Of a stretch of DNA of 64,000 nucleotides, positions 1 through 9,792 are shown in pieces. This DNA is from Methanolinea sp. (GTDB taxonomy: Archaea; Halobacteriota; Methanomicrobia; Methanomicrobiales; Methanospirillaceae): the NCBI GenBank assembly GCA_030019395.1, contig JASEES010000004.1, positions 369-64,368 on the forward strand, read 5' to 3'. Position 1 is the stretch's first letter. Each line of letters begins with the position of its first letter. The position numbers and the translations under genes are program-made. The notes under the pieces were generated by a model that was not told where the DNA came from, ran no database searches, and saw nothing but the letters and a program-made list of their open reading frames with translations.

Positions 1-590
1 TCGATTCATCGGTGAAAGTGACGTTGAGGGGAGCGTAACCCTCGGTCGGGTTGGCTGAGAAGTCGGCTACCGGCATTTCGCAGGGCGGGAGGACGTGGAT
101 GTACTCCTGTCTGGTGGTCGAGTTGGATCCGCAGTCGTTTGTCACGGTGAGGGTGACGTTGTAGACCCCCGCTTCGGTGTAAAGATGGGTTGGATTCTGG
201 TCATCGGATGTCGCACCGTCACCGAAGGACCATTGCCAGGATGTGGGGACACCGGTCGATTCATCGGTGAAAGTGACGTTGAGGGGAGCGTAACCCTCGG
301 TCGGGTTGGCGGAGAAGTTGGCGACAAGGGGAACACAGGGCGGGAGGACATGGATGTACTCCTGTTTGGTGGTTGAATTCGGTCCGCACTCGTTGGTAAC
401 GGTGAGGGTGACGGTATAGGTCCCTTCGGCAGTATAGGTATGAACAGGGTTCTGATCCGGGGACGTTTCCCCGTCACCAAAGTCCCACGACCAGATGACC
501 GGGTTACCAGTCGAGGTATCGGTGAAGTTGACCGTGAGAGGTACATGCCCGCTGGCCGGGTTTGCCGCGAAGTCGGCAACGGGTAGTTCA
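1..590 (-). repeat. Tandem PKD-domain coding repeats, period about 255 bp
   Basis: The 55 nt starting at position 1 (tcgattcatcggtgaaagtgacgttgaggggagcg...) recur exactly at 256-310; a more diverged third copy lies at about 505-590. Confidence 0.8.
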
Positions 591-2761
591 CATGGTGGCG
601 TGCAGGCATCGTCCCTTAACACGAAGAGGAATCCCCCCTGTCCCTTCGGTTCGAATGCCGGGGGATAGGGGTCTGATGACGGGAAGTTGGGAGAGTCGGT
701 GAAACCTGTAATATAGGCTCCATCCACCCCGTCAGTCGCAACGGATGCACCATTATCGGATCCCGTACCTCCAAGGTATGTGAGATAATCGGGTCGGGTT
801 TCAAACGGGCAGAATTTTGCCACGAAGGCATCGGTAGCCTTGGGGTCACCATTGCCAAACCGCGGCTGGAAGGGATCCACGAGCGGGAAATCGAGAGAGG
901 CGGTTGACCCGGTAATGAAGATCGTGTTGTAGACATCTGTCGTGATGCCGGTACCCCAGTCATTGCAGGAGCCGCCCAGGTAGGTGGAATAGAGGAGCTC
1001 CCTGCCGTCGGCCGAGAGATAACTGTAGAACGCATCCATTGCGCCGCCCGAAACCGGCTGGAACGCGTTTTTCACGGGAAACACGCTCATCAGTGTCGAA
1101 CCCGTGACGTGGGCATGCCCGTACGAATCCACAGCAATGGCATGACCCACGTCAATCTGCGTACCCCCGAGATAGGTCGAGTACACGAAGGTCTCTCCGC
1201 CGGGGCTCACCTTCGTGATGAATGCATCGCTCCACGTTCCCCCGCTCAGTGAAGACTGGTAAGCATCTTTGACCGGGAAGTCTTTTGAGGAGGTCTCCCC
1301 TGTGACGTATGCATTGCCGTCCCGGTCAACTGCGACGCCATTGCCGGCATCCTTCTGGTTTCCACCGATAAATTCAGAGTATACGATCTCTTTTCCATCA
1401 CCCGTCAGCTTGAGGACAAAGGCATCCTGGTTTCCGCCGTACACTGTGTGAGTGGAATGGTCGATATCGGGCATCGAGAACGACGATGTGTCACCGGCAA
1501 TCAGGATGTTTCCGAACCGGTCGAGGGCAAGGTCATTCCCTGAATCCGGCCTTGTCCCACCAAGGTACGTGGAAAAGACAGGATTTGATCCGTCAGGTGA
1601 GAGTTTCAGGGCAAAAGCATCTGTATCTCCGGCCAGGTAACTTTGGAGTGCATCCTTCACGGGGAAGTCCTGTGAATCCGTGACACCCGTGACATAGGCA
1701 TATCCCGAAGCATCAACCTTGATCCCGTATCCGGTCTCGTTTCCACTCCCGCCGATGTAGGTGACATAGAGGGGGACTGTCCCTTCGGGATTGACTTTTA
1801 CGACGATAACATCCATGCCACCTCCAAGGGGCCCGATCGATTCTCCCTGCAACGAATAGGGAGCAGGGAACGTCTCACCGGTGACAAATGCGCTTCCGTC
1901 CGGGGACACCGCAACAGAGCGGCCGTATGCAAGGCCGACACCCCTCAGGTAGACCCCGTATTTCATGACAGGATCAATGATGAGCGGGAACTCCGGGTCA
2001 TAGGACCCTGTCGAGAAACCAACCCGGTTGTTGCCGTGCAGGGCAAACGAAACGTCCCTTGGAACGACTTGCCCGTCAATGACCTGGTATGCAACCGGGG
2101 GATATTCGAGCAGGTCTCCTGCCGGGGTCTGGATACGGAGTGCCCCCTCGTCTGTCAGGGAGAGACCTGACACGCCCCTGTATTCAATGATGATAGAATC
2201 CGGAGACGCACCGGGGGCTACCGTAAAGACGCTCTTTATCCCGTCCGATGTTCCACAATATTCCAGGTCAATACCGGGATACAGGTCGCGGTAAAGGATC
2301 GCTCCGTAAGTGGGAACATCCGTGTACCACGACGAGGGATCTTTTCCGAGCAGGAAGTTCACCGTGCTTTCACGCGGGAATAGTCCTGTCATTTCAGGAT
2401 CAGGATCTGCTCCATAAAATGAATAACCAAGACTGGTCGTCCGGAATGTCTGTCCGTCAGGCGTGACGAGCTTTATCGACACACCGCCGGGGGCAAAGAA
2501 GAGAGACCCGCCGTCCGTGAGGACGATGTATTCCACGCCATCGTCGCTCTGTCCGGCATTTTTCACAAATTGCAGGGGAATAGCCTGTGTACCCCCCTGC
2601 ACTCTTCCCTGGTCCTGACCTTGTGCCGGGTCCACCTGCCGGACCGGCATCAGCGTGGATTCTCCGGAGGGGTCAACCGGGAAGGGTACCTGGGAAGCGG
2701 AGATCACGCTGACAAGGACAAGGCTGAGTATAACGAAGCATGCGAGCCCTTTCGACCTCAT
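1..2761 (-). CDS. Large secreted/surface protein with N-terminal signal peptide, DUF7948-like region, SBBP (beta-propeller-like) repeats and C-terminal PKD domains; C-terminus runs off the window
   Basis: Reverse-strand reading frame open from ATG at 2761 (MRSKGLACFVILSLVLVSVISA signal peptide) to the window edge; repeated '...YSTYLGG...D.G..IA.D..G..ITG.T.S..FP' units, then PKD units 'VANFSANPTEGYAPLNVTFTDESTGVPTSWQWSFGDG'. Not in the ORF track because no stop lies inside the window. Confidence 0.88.
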   Translation of the reverse strand, partial: MRSKGLACFVILSLVLVSVISASQVPFPVDPSGESTLMPVRQVDPAQGQDQGRVQGGTQAIPLQFVKNAGQSDDGVEYIVLTDGGSLFFAPGGVSIKLVTPDGQTFRTTSLGYSFYGADPDPEMTGLFPRESTVNFLLGKDPSSWYTDVPTYGAILYRDLYPGIDLEYCGTSDGIKSVFTVAPGASPDSIIIEYRGVSGLSLTDEGALRIQTPAGDLLEYPPVAYQVIDGQVVPRDVSFALHGNNRVGFSTGSYDPEFPLIIDPVMKYGVYLRGVGLAYGRSVAVSPDGSAFVTGETFPAPYSLQGESIGPLGGGMDVIVVKVNPEGTVPLYVTYIGGSGNETGYGIKVDASGYAYVTGVTDSQDFPVKDALQSYLAGDTDAFALKLSPDGSNPVFSTYLGGTRPDSGNDLALDRFGNILIAGDTSSFSMPDIDHSTHTVYGGNQDAFVLKLTGDGKEIVYSEFIGGNQKDAGNGVAVDRDGNAYVTGETSSKDFPVKDAYQSSLSGGTWSDAFITKVSPGGETFVYSTYLGGTQIDVGHAIAVDSYGHAHVTGSTLMSVFPVKNAFQPVSGGAMDAFYSYLSADGRELLYSTYLGGSCNDWGTGITTDVYNTIFITGSTASLDFPLVDPFQPRFGNGDPKATDAFVAKFCPFETRPDYLTYLGGTGSDNGASVATDGVDGAYITGFTDSPNFPSSDPYPPAFEPKGQGGFLFVLRDDACTPPCELPVADFAANPASGHVPLTVNFTDTSTGNPVIWSWDFGDGETSPDQNPVHTYTAEGTYTVTLTVTNECGPNSTTKQEYIHVLPPCVPLVANFSANPTEGYAPLNVTFTDESTGVPTSWQWSFGDGATSDDQNPTHLYTEAGVYNVTLTVTNDCGSNSTTRQEYIHVLPPCEMPVADFSANPTEGYAPLNVTFTDES

Positions 2762-3079
2762 ATAAACCCTGTACAGTGACTGGAGTAAGTCACCCTATAT
2801 AAAACTATTGGCAAAAATGGACAATCCGGACTCTGTTTTTCGATTCGTCACTGTAAAAAGTCGCATGTTTCCCGAAGGGTTTCCATCTTCGCGCATCCCG
2901 CACCCCCTCATTCAATCCTCATTTTCCCCGTTTTCGATGCCACGTACCAGCATCCTGACATATCCCATCACGGGAACCGGCACTCCCCTTCTTGCATGAA
3001 TATGGATATGTGCACAGCAGTCTAACATTGGGGTACCAGGCCGCACTTTATGGCAGGGTAACCATCGTATCAGCAGGGC

Positions 3080-3847
3080 ATGATGTTCCAGAGGGTTTTT
3101 GCAGCGGAGTTCAATGCTGCGACGGTGCAGTTTTCACGCGAAGGTATGGCCGAACCTGCAGTGCTCACACCGGGAGGTGCACTCCTCACCCTGGTCTTTG
3201 CCAGCGGGGCCCTCCTTGAACGGCAGGGGTGCGGGAACGAAACGGTTCGTGCCCGGATGGCTGACCCGACCGGGGCATTCTCCCTCCAGGCAGATCCCCA
3301 GTCACCGGATGCAAGGGCCACCCTCTGTTCCCTCGAGACACCGTGCTTTGCCACCGTGGTCGGAAAACCATTCCTCGCCGGGACAGGACGACCTGCCCCG
3401 TGCATCCTCAGGGTTCTCGACATCAGGGCAGCAGACCGCTATACAAGGGATACATGGGTGCTCCGGACGGCGGAAGCAACCCTGGACCGTCTCGAAAGGA
3501 TCGGTGCAGCACTCCGGTGTGGCAATGAGGATCCTCTCGTCAGGGCGCTCGTGACCTCGTACGGCCTTAATTCCGCCCGTCTGTGTTCCCTTGCCGGAAC
3601 CGTGAGGGATGCGGTGCAGAGCGTGCAATCCCAAAGTCCTCCGGCAAAATCGGAACTCAGTCCCGAATCGGTCGTCCTCGCGATAATGAAAGAACACGGG
3701 GGGAAGGAGGGGATAACCCTCGAAGAGATTGTCAGGAGAGCCGCGAACCATGGTCTTACCCATCAGGACGTCCTGAGCGCTGTCGAAGTTCTCTGCAGGG
3801 AAGACGAGTGTTACCAGCCGAGCCGGGGAACCTTCAAGCTCTTATGA
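3080..3847 (+). CDS. RPA-associated OB-fold protein (COG3390-like, replication protein A associated)
   Basis: 255 aa ORF; OB-fold-like N-terminus and winged-helix-like C-terminus; position directly upstream of a COG1407-type phosphoesterase, as in euryarchaeal rpa/rpap operons. Confidence 0.7.
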   Translation: MMFQRVFAAEFNAATVQFSREGMAEPAVLTPGGALLTLVFASGALLERQGCGNETVRARMADPTGAFSLQADPQSPDARATLCSLETPCFATVVGKPFLAGTGRPAPCILRVLDIRAADRYTRDTWVLRTAEATLDRLERIGAALRCGNEDPLVRALVTSYGLNSARLCSLAGTVRDAVQSVQSQSPPAKSELSPESVVLAIMKEHGGKEGITLEEIVRRAANHGLTHQDVLSAVEVLCREDECYQPSRGTFKLL

Positions 3848-4611
3848 AAATGGAATTTTTACCGGATGGCCCGGCCCTCGTTGTGGAGAACCGGGAAAGA
3901 GTCCTCGTGGCAGGCGATCTTCACCTGGGAATCGAGCCGTCCCTCTCCCGCCAGGGTGTCCATATCAGGAGCAGGAGCAGGGAGAGAATCGATCGGCTCA
4001 TTGCCTGCATCGAGTCGGCAGGGCCGGACACGCTCGCCCTCCTCGGGGACATCAAGCACGGCGTGCCCTTCACGACCCGGCAGGAGATGCGGGAAATAAG
4101 GGATTTTTTCGACGAAATCCGGTCGATCATTCCGTTCTTCGTCCTCCCGGGAAACCACGACCCGGGTATCGAGGAGTTCCTCCGGCCCGATGAACTGTTC
4201 CCCCGCGACGGCGCACTCGTCGATGGAGTGGGGTACCTCCACGGTCACACGTACCCTAACCCGGCCCTCCGGGGACACCTGATCCTGGCAGGGCACCACC
4301 ACGTCATGGTCTCGGTCAGGGACGAGGTTGGCTGTGCCCTCAGGGCAGCAGGATACCTGCTTGCCAGGGTGAACGAGACCTGCCTTCAGTTCCCCCCCGG
4401 TGGCGATGAGTCCGGGACGGTGACCCGGGCACTCTTTGTGCCTGCCTTCTGCGAACTCGCAGGGTACGATATCCAGCACATGATAAGGGACCCCATCAGC
4501 CCCCTTTCCCGCTGCATCGACATCCCGACATCCGAACTATTCCTCTCCGACGGGACTTTTCTGGGTCCCCTCTCTCTCCTGGAGGAGGATACCAATGATT
4601 CCGAACCTTGA
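3844..4611 (+). CDS. Metallophosphoesterase, COG1407 family (RPA-operon phosphoesterase type)
   Basis: MKMEFLPDGPALVVENRERVLVAGDLHLGIE...LLGDIKH...LPGNHDPG...GHTYP...AGHHH: metallophosphoesterase motifs; start overlaps upstream stop (ATGA). ORF-track start at 3583 is an upstream extension. Confidence 0.85.
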   Translation: MKMEFLPDGPALVVENRERVLVAGDLHLGIEPSLSRQGVHIRSRSRERIDRLIACIESAGPDTLALLGDIKHGVPFTTRQEMREIRDFFDEIRSIIPFFVLPGNHDPGIEEFLRPDELFPRDGALVDGVGYLHGHTYPNPALRGHLILAGHHHVMVSVRDEVGCALRAAGYLLARVNETCLQFPPGGDESGTVTRALFVPAFCELAGYDIQHMIRDPISPLSRCIDIPTSELFLSDGTFLGPLSLLEEDTNDSEP

Positions 4612-7279
4612 TCCGAGGGTGAGCCAGCTGGTCAGGGACCGGGGTTTTACCCGCCTGTCTCCAATCCAGCAAGCAGCCATCCCTCTCGTGAGGGAAGGAA
4701 AGAACCTCATCCTCATCGCGCCGACGGGCACGGGAAAGACAGAGAGTGCCATGATACCGGTCTTTGACGCGATGCTTACCGGAAAGGGACAGGGTATCAC
4801 GACGCTGTACATCACGCCGCTCCGGGCCCTGAACAGGGATATGCTCTCCCGGCTCTCGTGGTGGTGCAGCAACCTCGGTTTTTCCGTCGGAGTCCGGCAC
4901 GGGGACACAACCCAGACCGAACGGAGGAAACAGGCACTCTCCCCGCCCGACCTCCTCATCACGACTCCCGAGACCCTCCAGGCGCTCCTGATGGGCAGGG
5001 TGATGAGGAAGAACCTCGCGGGCGTTCGGTATGTTGTCGTTGACGAGATCCACGAGCTGGCGGGGAGCAAGAGGGGGGCACAGCTTGCCGTTGCACTCGA
5101 GCGTGTGCGGGAGTACGCGGGAGAATTCCAGAGGATAGGTCTTTCGGCGACGGTGGGAAATCCCCGTGATATCGGGCAGTTCCTCTGCGGGAGGAGGGAA
5201 TTTTCGGTAGTCTCCGTCCCTGTTGCAGAGAGTCTCGACATCCGGGTGGAATTTGCCGGGGATTCATTCGATTCGCAGTGCGACTGGATATCGGGGGCAA
5301 TCGACAGGCATTCGTCCACCCTCATCTTCGTGAACACCCGGGTAACCGCTGAGGCACTCGGTCACCGCCTGTACCCGAGGGGAGACGTCGAGGTGCACCA
5401 TGGGTCGCTCTCGCGGGAGGTGAGGATCGAGGCCGAGGAAAGGTTCAGGAAGGGGGACGTCCGCTGCCTCATCGCAACCTCATCGATGGAACTTGGAATC
5501 GATATCGGGCGGATAGAACACGTCATCCAGTTCGGCTCTCCCCGCGAGGTGATGAGGCTGGTGCAGAGGGTCGGGAGGGCCGGGCACCAGCTGGACGTTG
5601 TGTCGAGGGGAACAGTCCTTTCCACCGGGTTTGACGATCTCCTCGAGTCACTCGTGATTGCACGACGGGCGCATGCAGGACAGATCGAAGAGGTCACCAT
5701 TCCGGTAAACGCAGCAGATGTCCTCGCCAACCAGATCGCTGCCCTTGCAGTCGAGTACCGGGAGATCCCGCTGCCGAAGGTGAAAGAGATCGTGGGCAGG
5801 AGTTACCCGTTTCTCGATGCAGGAGACCTTGTCGACGAGGTATGTGCCCAGATGGCAGAGCACCACCTGATCAGGATCGACGGCGACCGGGTACGGTCAT
5901 CGGCCCGTTCACGCAGATACCTCTCCGGCAACCTCTCGATGATCCCTGACGAGCGCAAGGTGACAGTCTTTGACATGGTATCGCGCAAGACCGTCGGCAC
6001 GCTCGATGAGTCATTCGTTGCCGGTTTCATCCATACGGGCGTGGTCTTCGTCACGAAGGGACAGCTCTGGAGGGTCCTTAACATCGACGAAGGGAGGATC
6101 ACCGTGGAACCGGCGCGGAAGGTAAAGGGAGAGATCCCGTCCTGGGAGGGAGAGCAGATACCGGTCCCCTTCTCGATTGCCCGCGAGGTCGCCATGCTCC
6201 GGCGGACAAGGGACTTTTCGTCCTATGCAGCGGGAAAGGATCCGGCTTCCTTTGCAGCGAGATTCCTCGAGGAGATGGACAGGAACCGGACCCCCGTCCC
6301 GGATGATACCCTGATTTCCCTCGAGAACGTTCCGGACGGTGTTGTATGCAATGTCTGTGCGGGCCACAAGGCCAACGAGGCCCTTGCCCGCGTCCTCTCC
6401 ATCCTGCTTTCAGCCCGTTTCGGGACAACAGTCGGGATCGAGATCGATGCCTACCGCATTTTCCTTCGCCTTCCCCCCGCGGTAAAGGCAGCTGACGTGA
6501 AGGAGACGCTGCTTTCCCTCGACCCTGCGCACTTGGAGGGGATCCTCCAGCTTGCGATGAAGCGGACAGCACTTTTCAAGTGGAAAATGGTCCAGGTGGC
6601 AAAGAAGTTCGGGGCGATTGACCCGGATGCAGACTACGAGAAGATCTCGGTATCCCGTCTCATCGAGACATTCGAGGGGACGGTCGTCCAGAAAGAAGCG
6701 TACCGTGAACTCTTCTCGGTCTATATGGACGTTCCGGCAGCGGCCCGGATCGTCTCCCTCGTGCGGGAGGGAAGCATCAGGGTCGCGATCTCGCACCAGA
6801 GCCTGATTGGAGCCGCAGGTCTCTTTTCATCCCGTGACATGATCCCTCCCCCGGCTGCTGACCAGGCGGTCATCGCAACACTTCGGCGCCGCATTGACCA
6901 GCAGGAGATCATCCTTTTCTGCATGAACTGCAGGAAGTGGAAGAGCCGGACGGTGGTCAGCCGCGTGCCCGACCCTCCCCGGTGTCCCCGATGCCAGGCA
7001 CGCCTGATAGCGGTTCTCAAGCCCTGGGAAGAACCCCTCATCGCGCAGGTATCGAAGAAACAGAAGACCGAAGAGGATCGTGCCATCGAGATGAAGCTCC
7101 TGAAAAATGCAAATCTCGTCCTGTCGAGCGGCCGGAAGGCAGTAACTGCCCTTGCCGCACGGGGTGTCGGCCCCGAGAACGCTGCCCGGATCCTCTCGAC
7201 TTTGACCGAGGGAAATGCATTCTACACAGAGATTATCCGGGCGGAGCGCAATTACATCCGGACGCGGAAGTTCTGGTGA
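4595..7279 (+). CDS. Lhr-like DEAD/DEAH-box ATP-dependent helicase (COG1201)
   Basis: 894 aa; IAPTGTGKTE, VVDEIHEL, LSATVGNP, SSMELGIDIG, QRVGRAGH motifs; C-terminal region with CMNCRKW...CPRCQA. Confidence 0.92.
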   Translation: MIPNLDPRVSQLVRDRGFTRLSPIQQAAIPLVREGKNLILIAPTGTGKTESAMIPVFDAMLTGKGQGITTLYITPLRALNRDMLSRLSWWCSNLGFSVGVRHGDTTQTERRKQALSPPDLLITTPETLQALLMGRVMRKNLAGVRYVVVDEIHELAGSKRGAQLAVALERVREYAGEFQRIGLSATVGNPRDIGQFLCGRREFSVVSVPVAESLDIRVEFAGDSFDSQCDWISGAIDRHSSTLIFVNTRVTAEALGHRLYPRGDVEVHHGSLSREVRIEAEERFRKGDVRCLIATSSMELGIDIGRIEHVIQFGSPREVMRLVQRVGRAGHQLDVVSRGTVLSTGFDDLLESLVIARRAHAGQIEEVTIPVNAADVLANQIAALAVEYREIPLPKVKEIVGRSYPFLDAGDLVDEVCAQMAEHHLIRIDGDRVRSSARSRRYLSGNLSMIPDERKVTVFDMVSRKTVGTLDESFVAGFIHTGVVFVTKGQLWRVLNIDEGRITVEPARKVKGEIPSWEGEQIPVPFSIAREVAMLRRTRDFSSYAAGKDPASFAARFLEEMDRNRTPVPDDTLISLENVPDGVVCNVCAGHKANEALARVLSILLSARFGTTVGIEIDAYRIFLRLPPAVKAADVKETLLSLDPAHLEGILQLAMKRTALFKWKMVQVAKKFGAIDPDADYEKISVSRLIETFEGTVVQKEAYRELFSVYMDVPAAARIVSLVREGSIRVAISHQSLIGAAGLFSSRDMIPPPAADQAVIATLRRRIDQQEIILFCMNCRKWKSRTVVSRVPDPPRCPRCQARLIAVLKPWEEPLIAQVSKKQKTEEDRAIEMKLLKNANLVLSSGRKAVTALAARGVGPENAARILSTLTEGNAFYTEIIRAERNYIRTRKFW

Positions 7280-7281
7280 GA

Positions 7282-7836
7282 TCAGGAGACCATCCCGATG
7301 GTCTGTTCGAGGAGGTCAGCACCCCGCCGGATTTCATCGAGGTTCTTCCCCCCGGTAAGGATTATTTTTCCGGAAGAAAAGAGCAGCGCGACGATCCTGG
7401 GGTCTTTCAGGCGATAGACAAGCCCCGGGAACTGCTCCGGTTCGTACTCTATGTTTTCCATGTTCAGGGTGACGACGAGCTTGTTGAGGTTGATGATCTT
7501 TCCGGCATCGTAGGAGCAGACTATGTTGGTGATGGTCACGAGCGGGCGGGAGTGAACCCTGACACCCGCATCCTTCATTGCACTGACGATCCGGGAAATT
7601 GCCTCGTCCAATGCTTCCTTTTCCCGGAGCCCCGTCAGGACGATCTTGCCCGATGAAAAAACAAGGCAGACCGCCTTTGGTTTTTCAAGCCGGAATACTG
7701 CACCGGGGAACCTTTTCCTGTTCAGCATGCAGTTCTCTATCCGGGAGGAGATCTCTGCGAGATCGATGGAATCAGCAATGGACCCTGAAGCAACGATGTT
7801 TTCGATCTTCAATGAACGGTTTTCCGTCCCCGGCAT
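7282..7836 (-). CDS. tbp: TATA-box-binding protein (TBP)
   Basis: MPGTENRSLKIENIVASGSI...; two direct repeats with FPGAVFRLEKPKAVCLVFSSGKIVLTG / FPGLVYRLKDPRIVALLFSSGKIILTGGKN. ORF-track start 7917 is an extension; ATG at 7836 fits the TBP N-terminus. Confidence 0.95.
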   Translation of the reverse strand: MPGTENRSLKIENIVASGSIADSIDLAEISSRIENCMLNRKRFPGAVFRLEKPKAVCLVFSSGKIVLTGLREKEALDEAISRIVSAMKDAGVRVHSRPLVTITNIVCSYDAGKIINLNKLVVTLNMENIEYEPEQFPGLVYRLKDPRIVALLFSSGKIILTGGKNLDEIRRGADLLEQTIGMVS

Positions 7837-7961
7837 CGTGTAAGTACATCCCCCTTGCCCACGATAAGGGTAATGGGATACCTTTATCTTTTTACCGGAA
7901 CCGTTTTCCCGGAGCAAATGGGCAGGTTAAAATCCGTGGAAAGAGACCTTTGAGGGATATC

Positions 7962-9629
7962 ATGGAGGGAATCCCGGCAGCAAAAGGGGATTACGAGGAC
8001 CTTTGCAGGAACTTTTCGATCACAGTCCCCCGGTACTACAACTTTGGCTACGATGTTATCGATTCATGGGCACAAAAAGACAGGAACAAGCTCGCGATGA
8101 TATGGGTCAACCAGGAGGGATGCGAGAAGAAATACTCCTTCCGTGACCTGAAAAATCTCTCGAACCAGGCAGCAAACATCCTGATCAAGTACGGTATCCA
8201 GAAGGGTGACCGCGTCCTCCTCATCATGCCCCGCATCCCGGAGTGGTGGGTTTTCATGATAGCACTGATCAAGCTTGGTGCAGTGGTCTGTCCCTGCCCG
8301 ACGATGCTCACCCCAAAGGACATCAGGTACCGTCTGAATGCCGGGAAGTTCAAGATGGTCATTACAATCAAGGAACATGTGGAGAAGGTCAACGAGGTTG
8401 CCGACGACTGTCCCTCCCTTACGTGCCGGTTCCTGGTCGACGGCGAGCTGCCGGGATGGATCAGTTACCCTGTCGAACTGCACTATCCTGCCCCCGTGTC
8501 CCACCATTCGGTGAGCATGCCTGTCGGGAAGAAGACGCTATCCTCCGACCCGATGCTCATATATTTCACGTCAGGGACAACCGGCGAGCCCAAGATGGTC
8601 CTGCATGATCACTCCTACCCCCTCGGGCACCTCGTCACGGCCGGGCTCTGGCAGGACCTGACTCCCCACGACGTCCACTTCACGTACTCGGATACCGGGT
8701 GGGCAAAGTGCGCGTGGGGAAAGATATTCGGCCAGTGGATAATCGGCGCATGCCTGTTCATCTACGATGCACGTGGCAAGTTCAAGGCAACCGAGCTCCT
8801 CCCGCTGATGGAAAAGTACGAGATCACAACGTTCTGCGTCCCGCCGACCATCTACCGCATGTTGATCCTTGCCGATCTCGAGAAGTTCGACCTCCGCGAG
8901 CTCCGCCGGTGCGTGAGTGCAGGGGAACCGCTCAATCCCGAGGTCGTGCGGGTGTGGCAGGAAGGTACGGGACTCCCTATTGCCGAAGGGTATGGCCAGA
9001 CCGAGACAGTCTGCTGCATCGGGACGTTCCGGGGTATGAAGGTGAAACCGGGCTCGATGGGAAAACCGGCACCCGGGTGGCAGATCGAGCTCCATGACGA
9101 TGAGGGGAGACCCGTTGCCCAGGGAGAGGTGGGCCGGATTGCAATCAGACTCGACCCCCGCCCCGTGGGCCTGTTCGTCGGGTACCTCGATAACGACCAG
9201 GCAAATGCCGAATCCTTTGTCAACGGCTTTTACTACACGGGTGACAAGGCATTCATGGACGAGGAAGGATATTTCTGGTTCGTCGGCCGCGACGATGATA
9301 TCATCAAGAGCTCGGGGTACCGTATCGGTCCGTTCGAGGTCGAGTCCGCGCTCCTCGAACACCCGGCAGTTGCAGAATCGGCCGTCGTCGGTTCCCCTGA
9401 CCTCATCCGGGGGACGATCGTGAAGGCTTTCATCGTCCTCAAGCCGGGATTCGAACCGTCGGAGAGGCTTGTGAAGGATATCCAGGCGTTTGTCCGGAAG
9501 AATACCGCGCCTTACAAGTATCCCCGTGCCATCGAGTTCGTTCTTGACCTGCCAAAGACACTCTCGGGAAAGATAAAGCGGAACGAACTGCGCAGGATGG
9601 AGATGGAAAAGTTCAACAACTCGCACTGA
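7962..9629 (+). CDS. AMP-forming acyl-CoA synthetase (ACSM-like)
   Basis: YFTSGTTGEPKMVLH, GYGQTE, YYTGDKAFMDEEGYFWFVGRDDDIIKSSGYRIGPFEVES motifs; ATG at 7962 (MEGIPAAKGDYEDLCRNF) parallels the start of the paralog at 9793. Confidence 0.9.
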   Translation: MEGIPAAKGDYEDLCRNFSITVPRYYNFGYDVIDSWAQKDRNKLAMIWVNQEGCEKKYSFRDLKNLSNQAANILIKYGIQKGDRVLLIMPRIPEWWVFMIALIKLGAVVCPCPTMLTPKDIRYRLNAGKFKMVITIKEHVEKVNEVADDCPSLTCRFLVDGELPGWISYPVELHYPAPVSHHSVSMPVGKKTLSSDPMLIYFTSGTTGEPKMVLHDHSYPLGHLVTAGLWQDLTPHDVHFTYSDTGWAKCAWGKIFGQWIIGACLFIYDARGKFKATELLPLMEKYEITTFCVPPTIYRMLILADLEKFDLRELRRCVSAGEPLNPEVVRVWQEGTGLPIAEGYGQTETVCCIGTFRGMKVKPGSMGKPAPGWQIELHDDEGRPVAQGEVGRIAIRLDPRPVGLFVGYLDNDQANAESFVNGFYYTGDKAFMDEEGYFWFVGRDDDIIKSSGYRIGPFEVESALLEHPAVAESAVVGSPDLIRGTIVKAFIVLKPGFEPSERLVKDIQAFVRKNTAPYKYPRAIEFVLDLPKTLSGKIKRNELRRMEMEKFNNSH

Positions 9630-9636
9630 ACGATCC

Positions 9637-9660
9637 CTCCCCCTTTTTTTCATTCCCAGC
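9637..9660 (+). terminator. T-rich terminator after the first acyl-CoA synthetase gene
   Basis: ccctcccccttttttttc T-tract just downstream of the stop at 9629. Confidence 0.4.
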
Positions 9661-9792
9661 CCTCCCCAGCCCTCGTTTTCTTCTCCAGGTCTTCATGATA
9701 ACAGGGTCCGGGGGAGAAACGGATGCAGCAGAGTCTCTCCCGGAGAAAAAAAGACACCTTAATGATTCATCTGCCCCCATGATCTGGTTCAT

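Noticed and set aside
1-600. Repeat array considered as CRISPR or satellite
   Set aside because: Period of about 255 bp encodes in-frame PKD domains; no short repeats with unique spacers.
142-609. 155-aa Ser/Pro/Arg-rich ORF on the - strand
   Set aside because: Wrong frame within the PKD-domain gene; the true frame gives clear PKD domains.
8571-9653. 360-aa ORF opposite the first acyl-CoA synthetase
   Set aside because: Antisense shadow; the same kind of shadow ORFs recurs opposite the paralog (9613-10509, 10543-11193), which reflects codon bias rather than genes.
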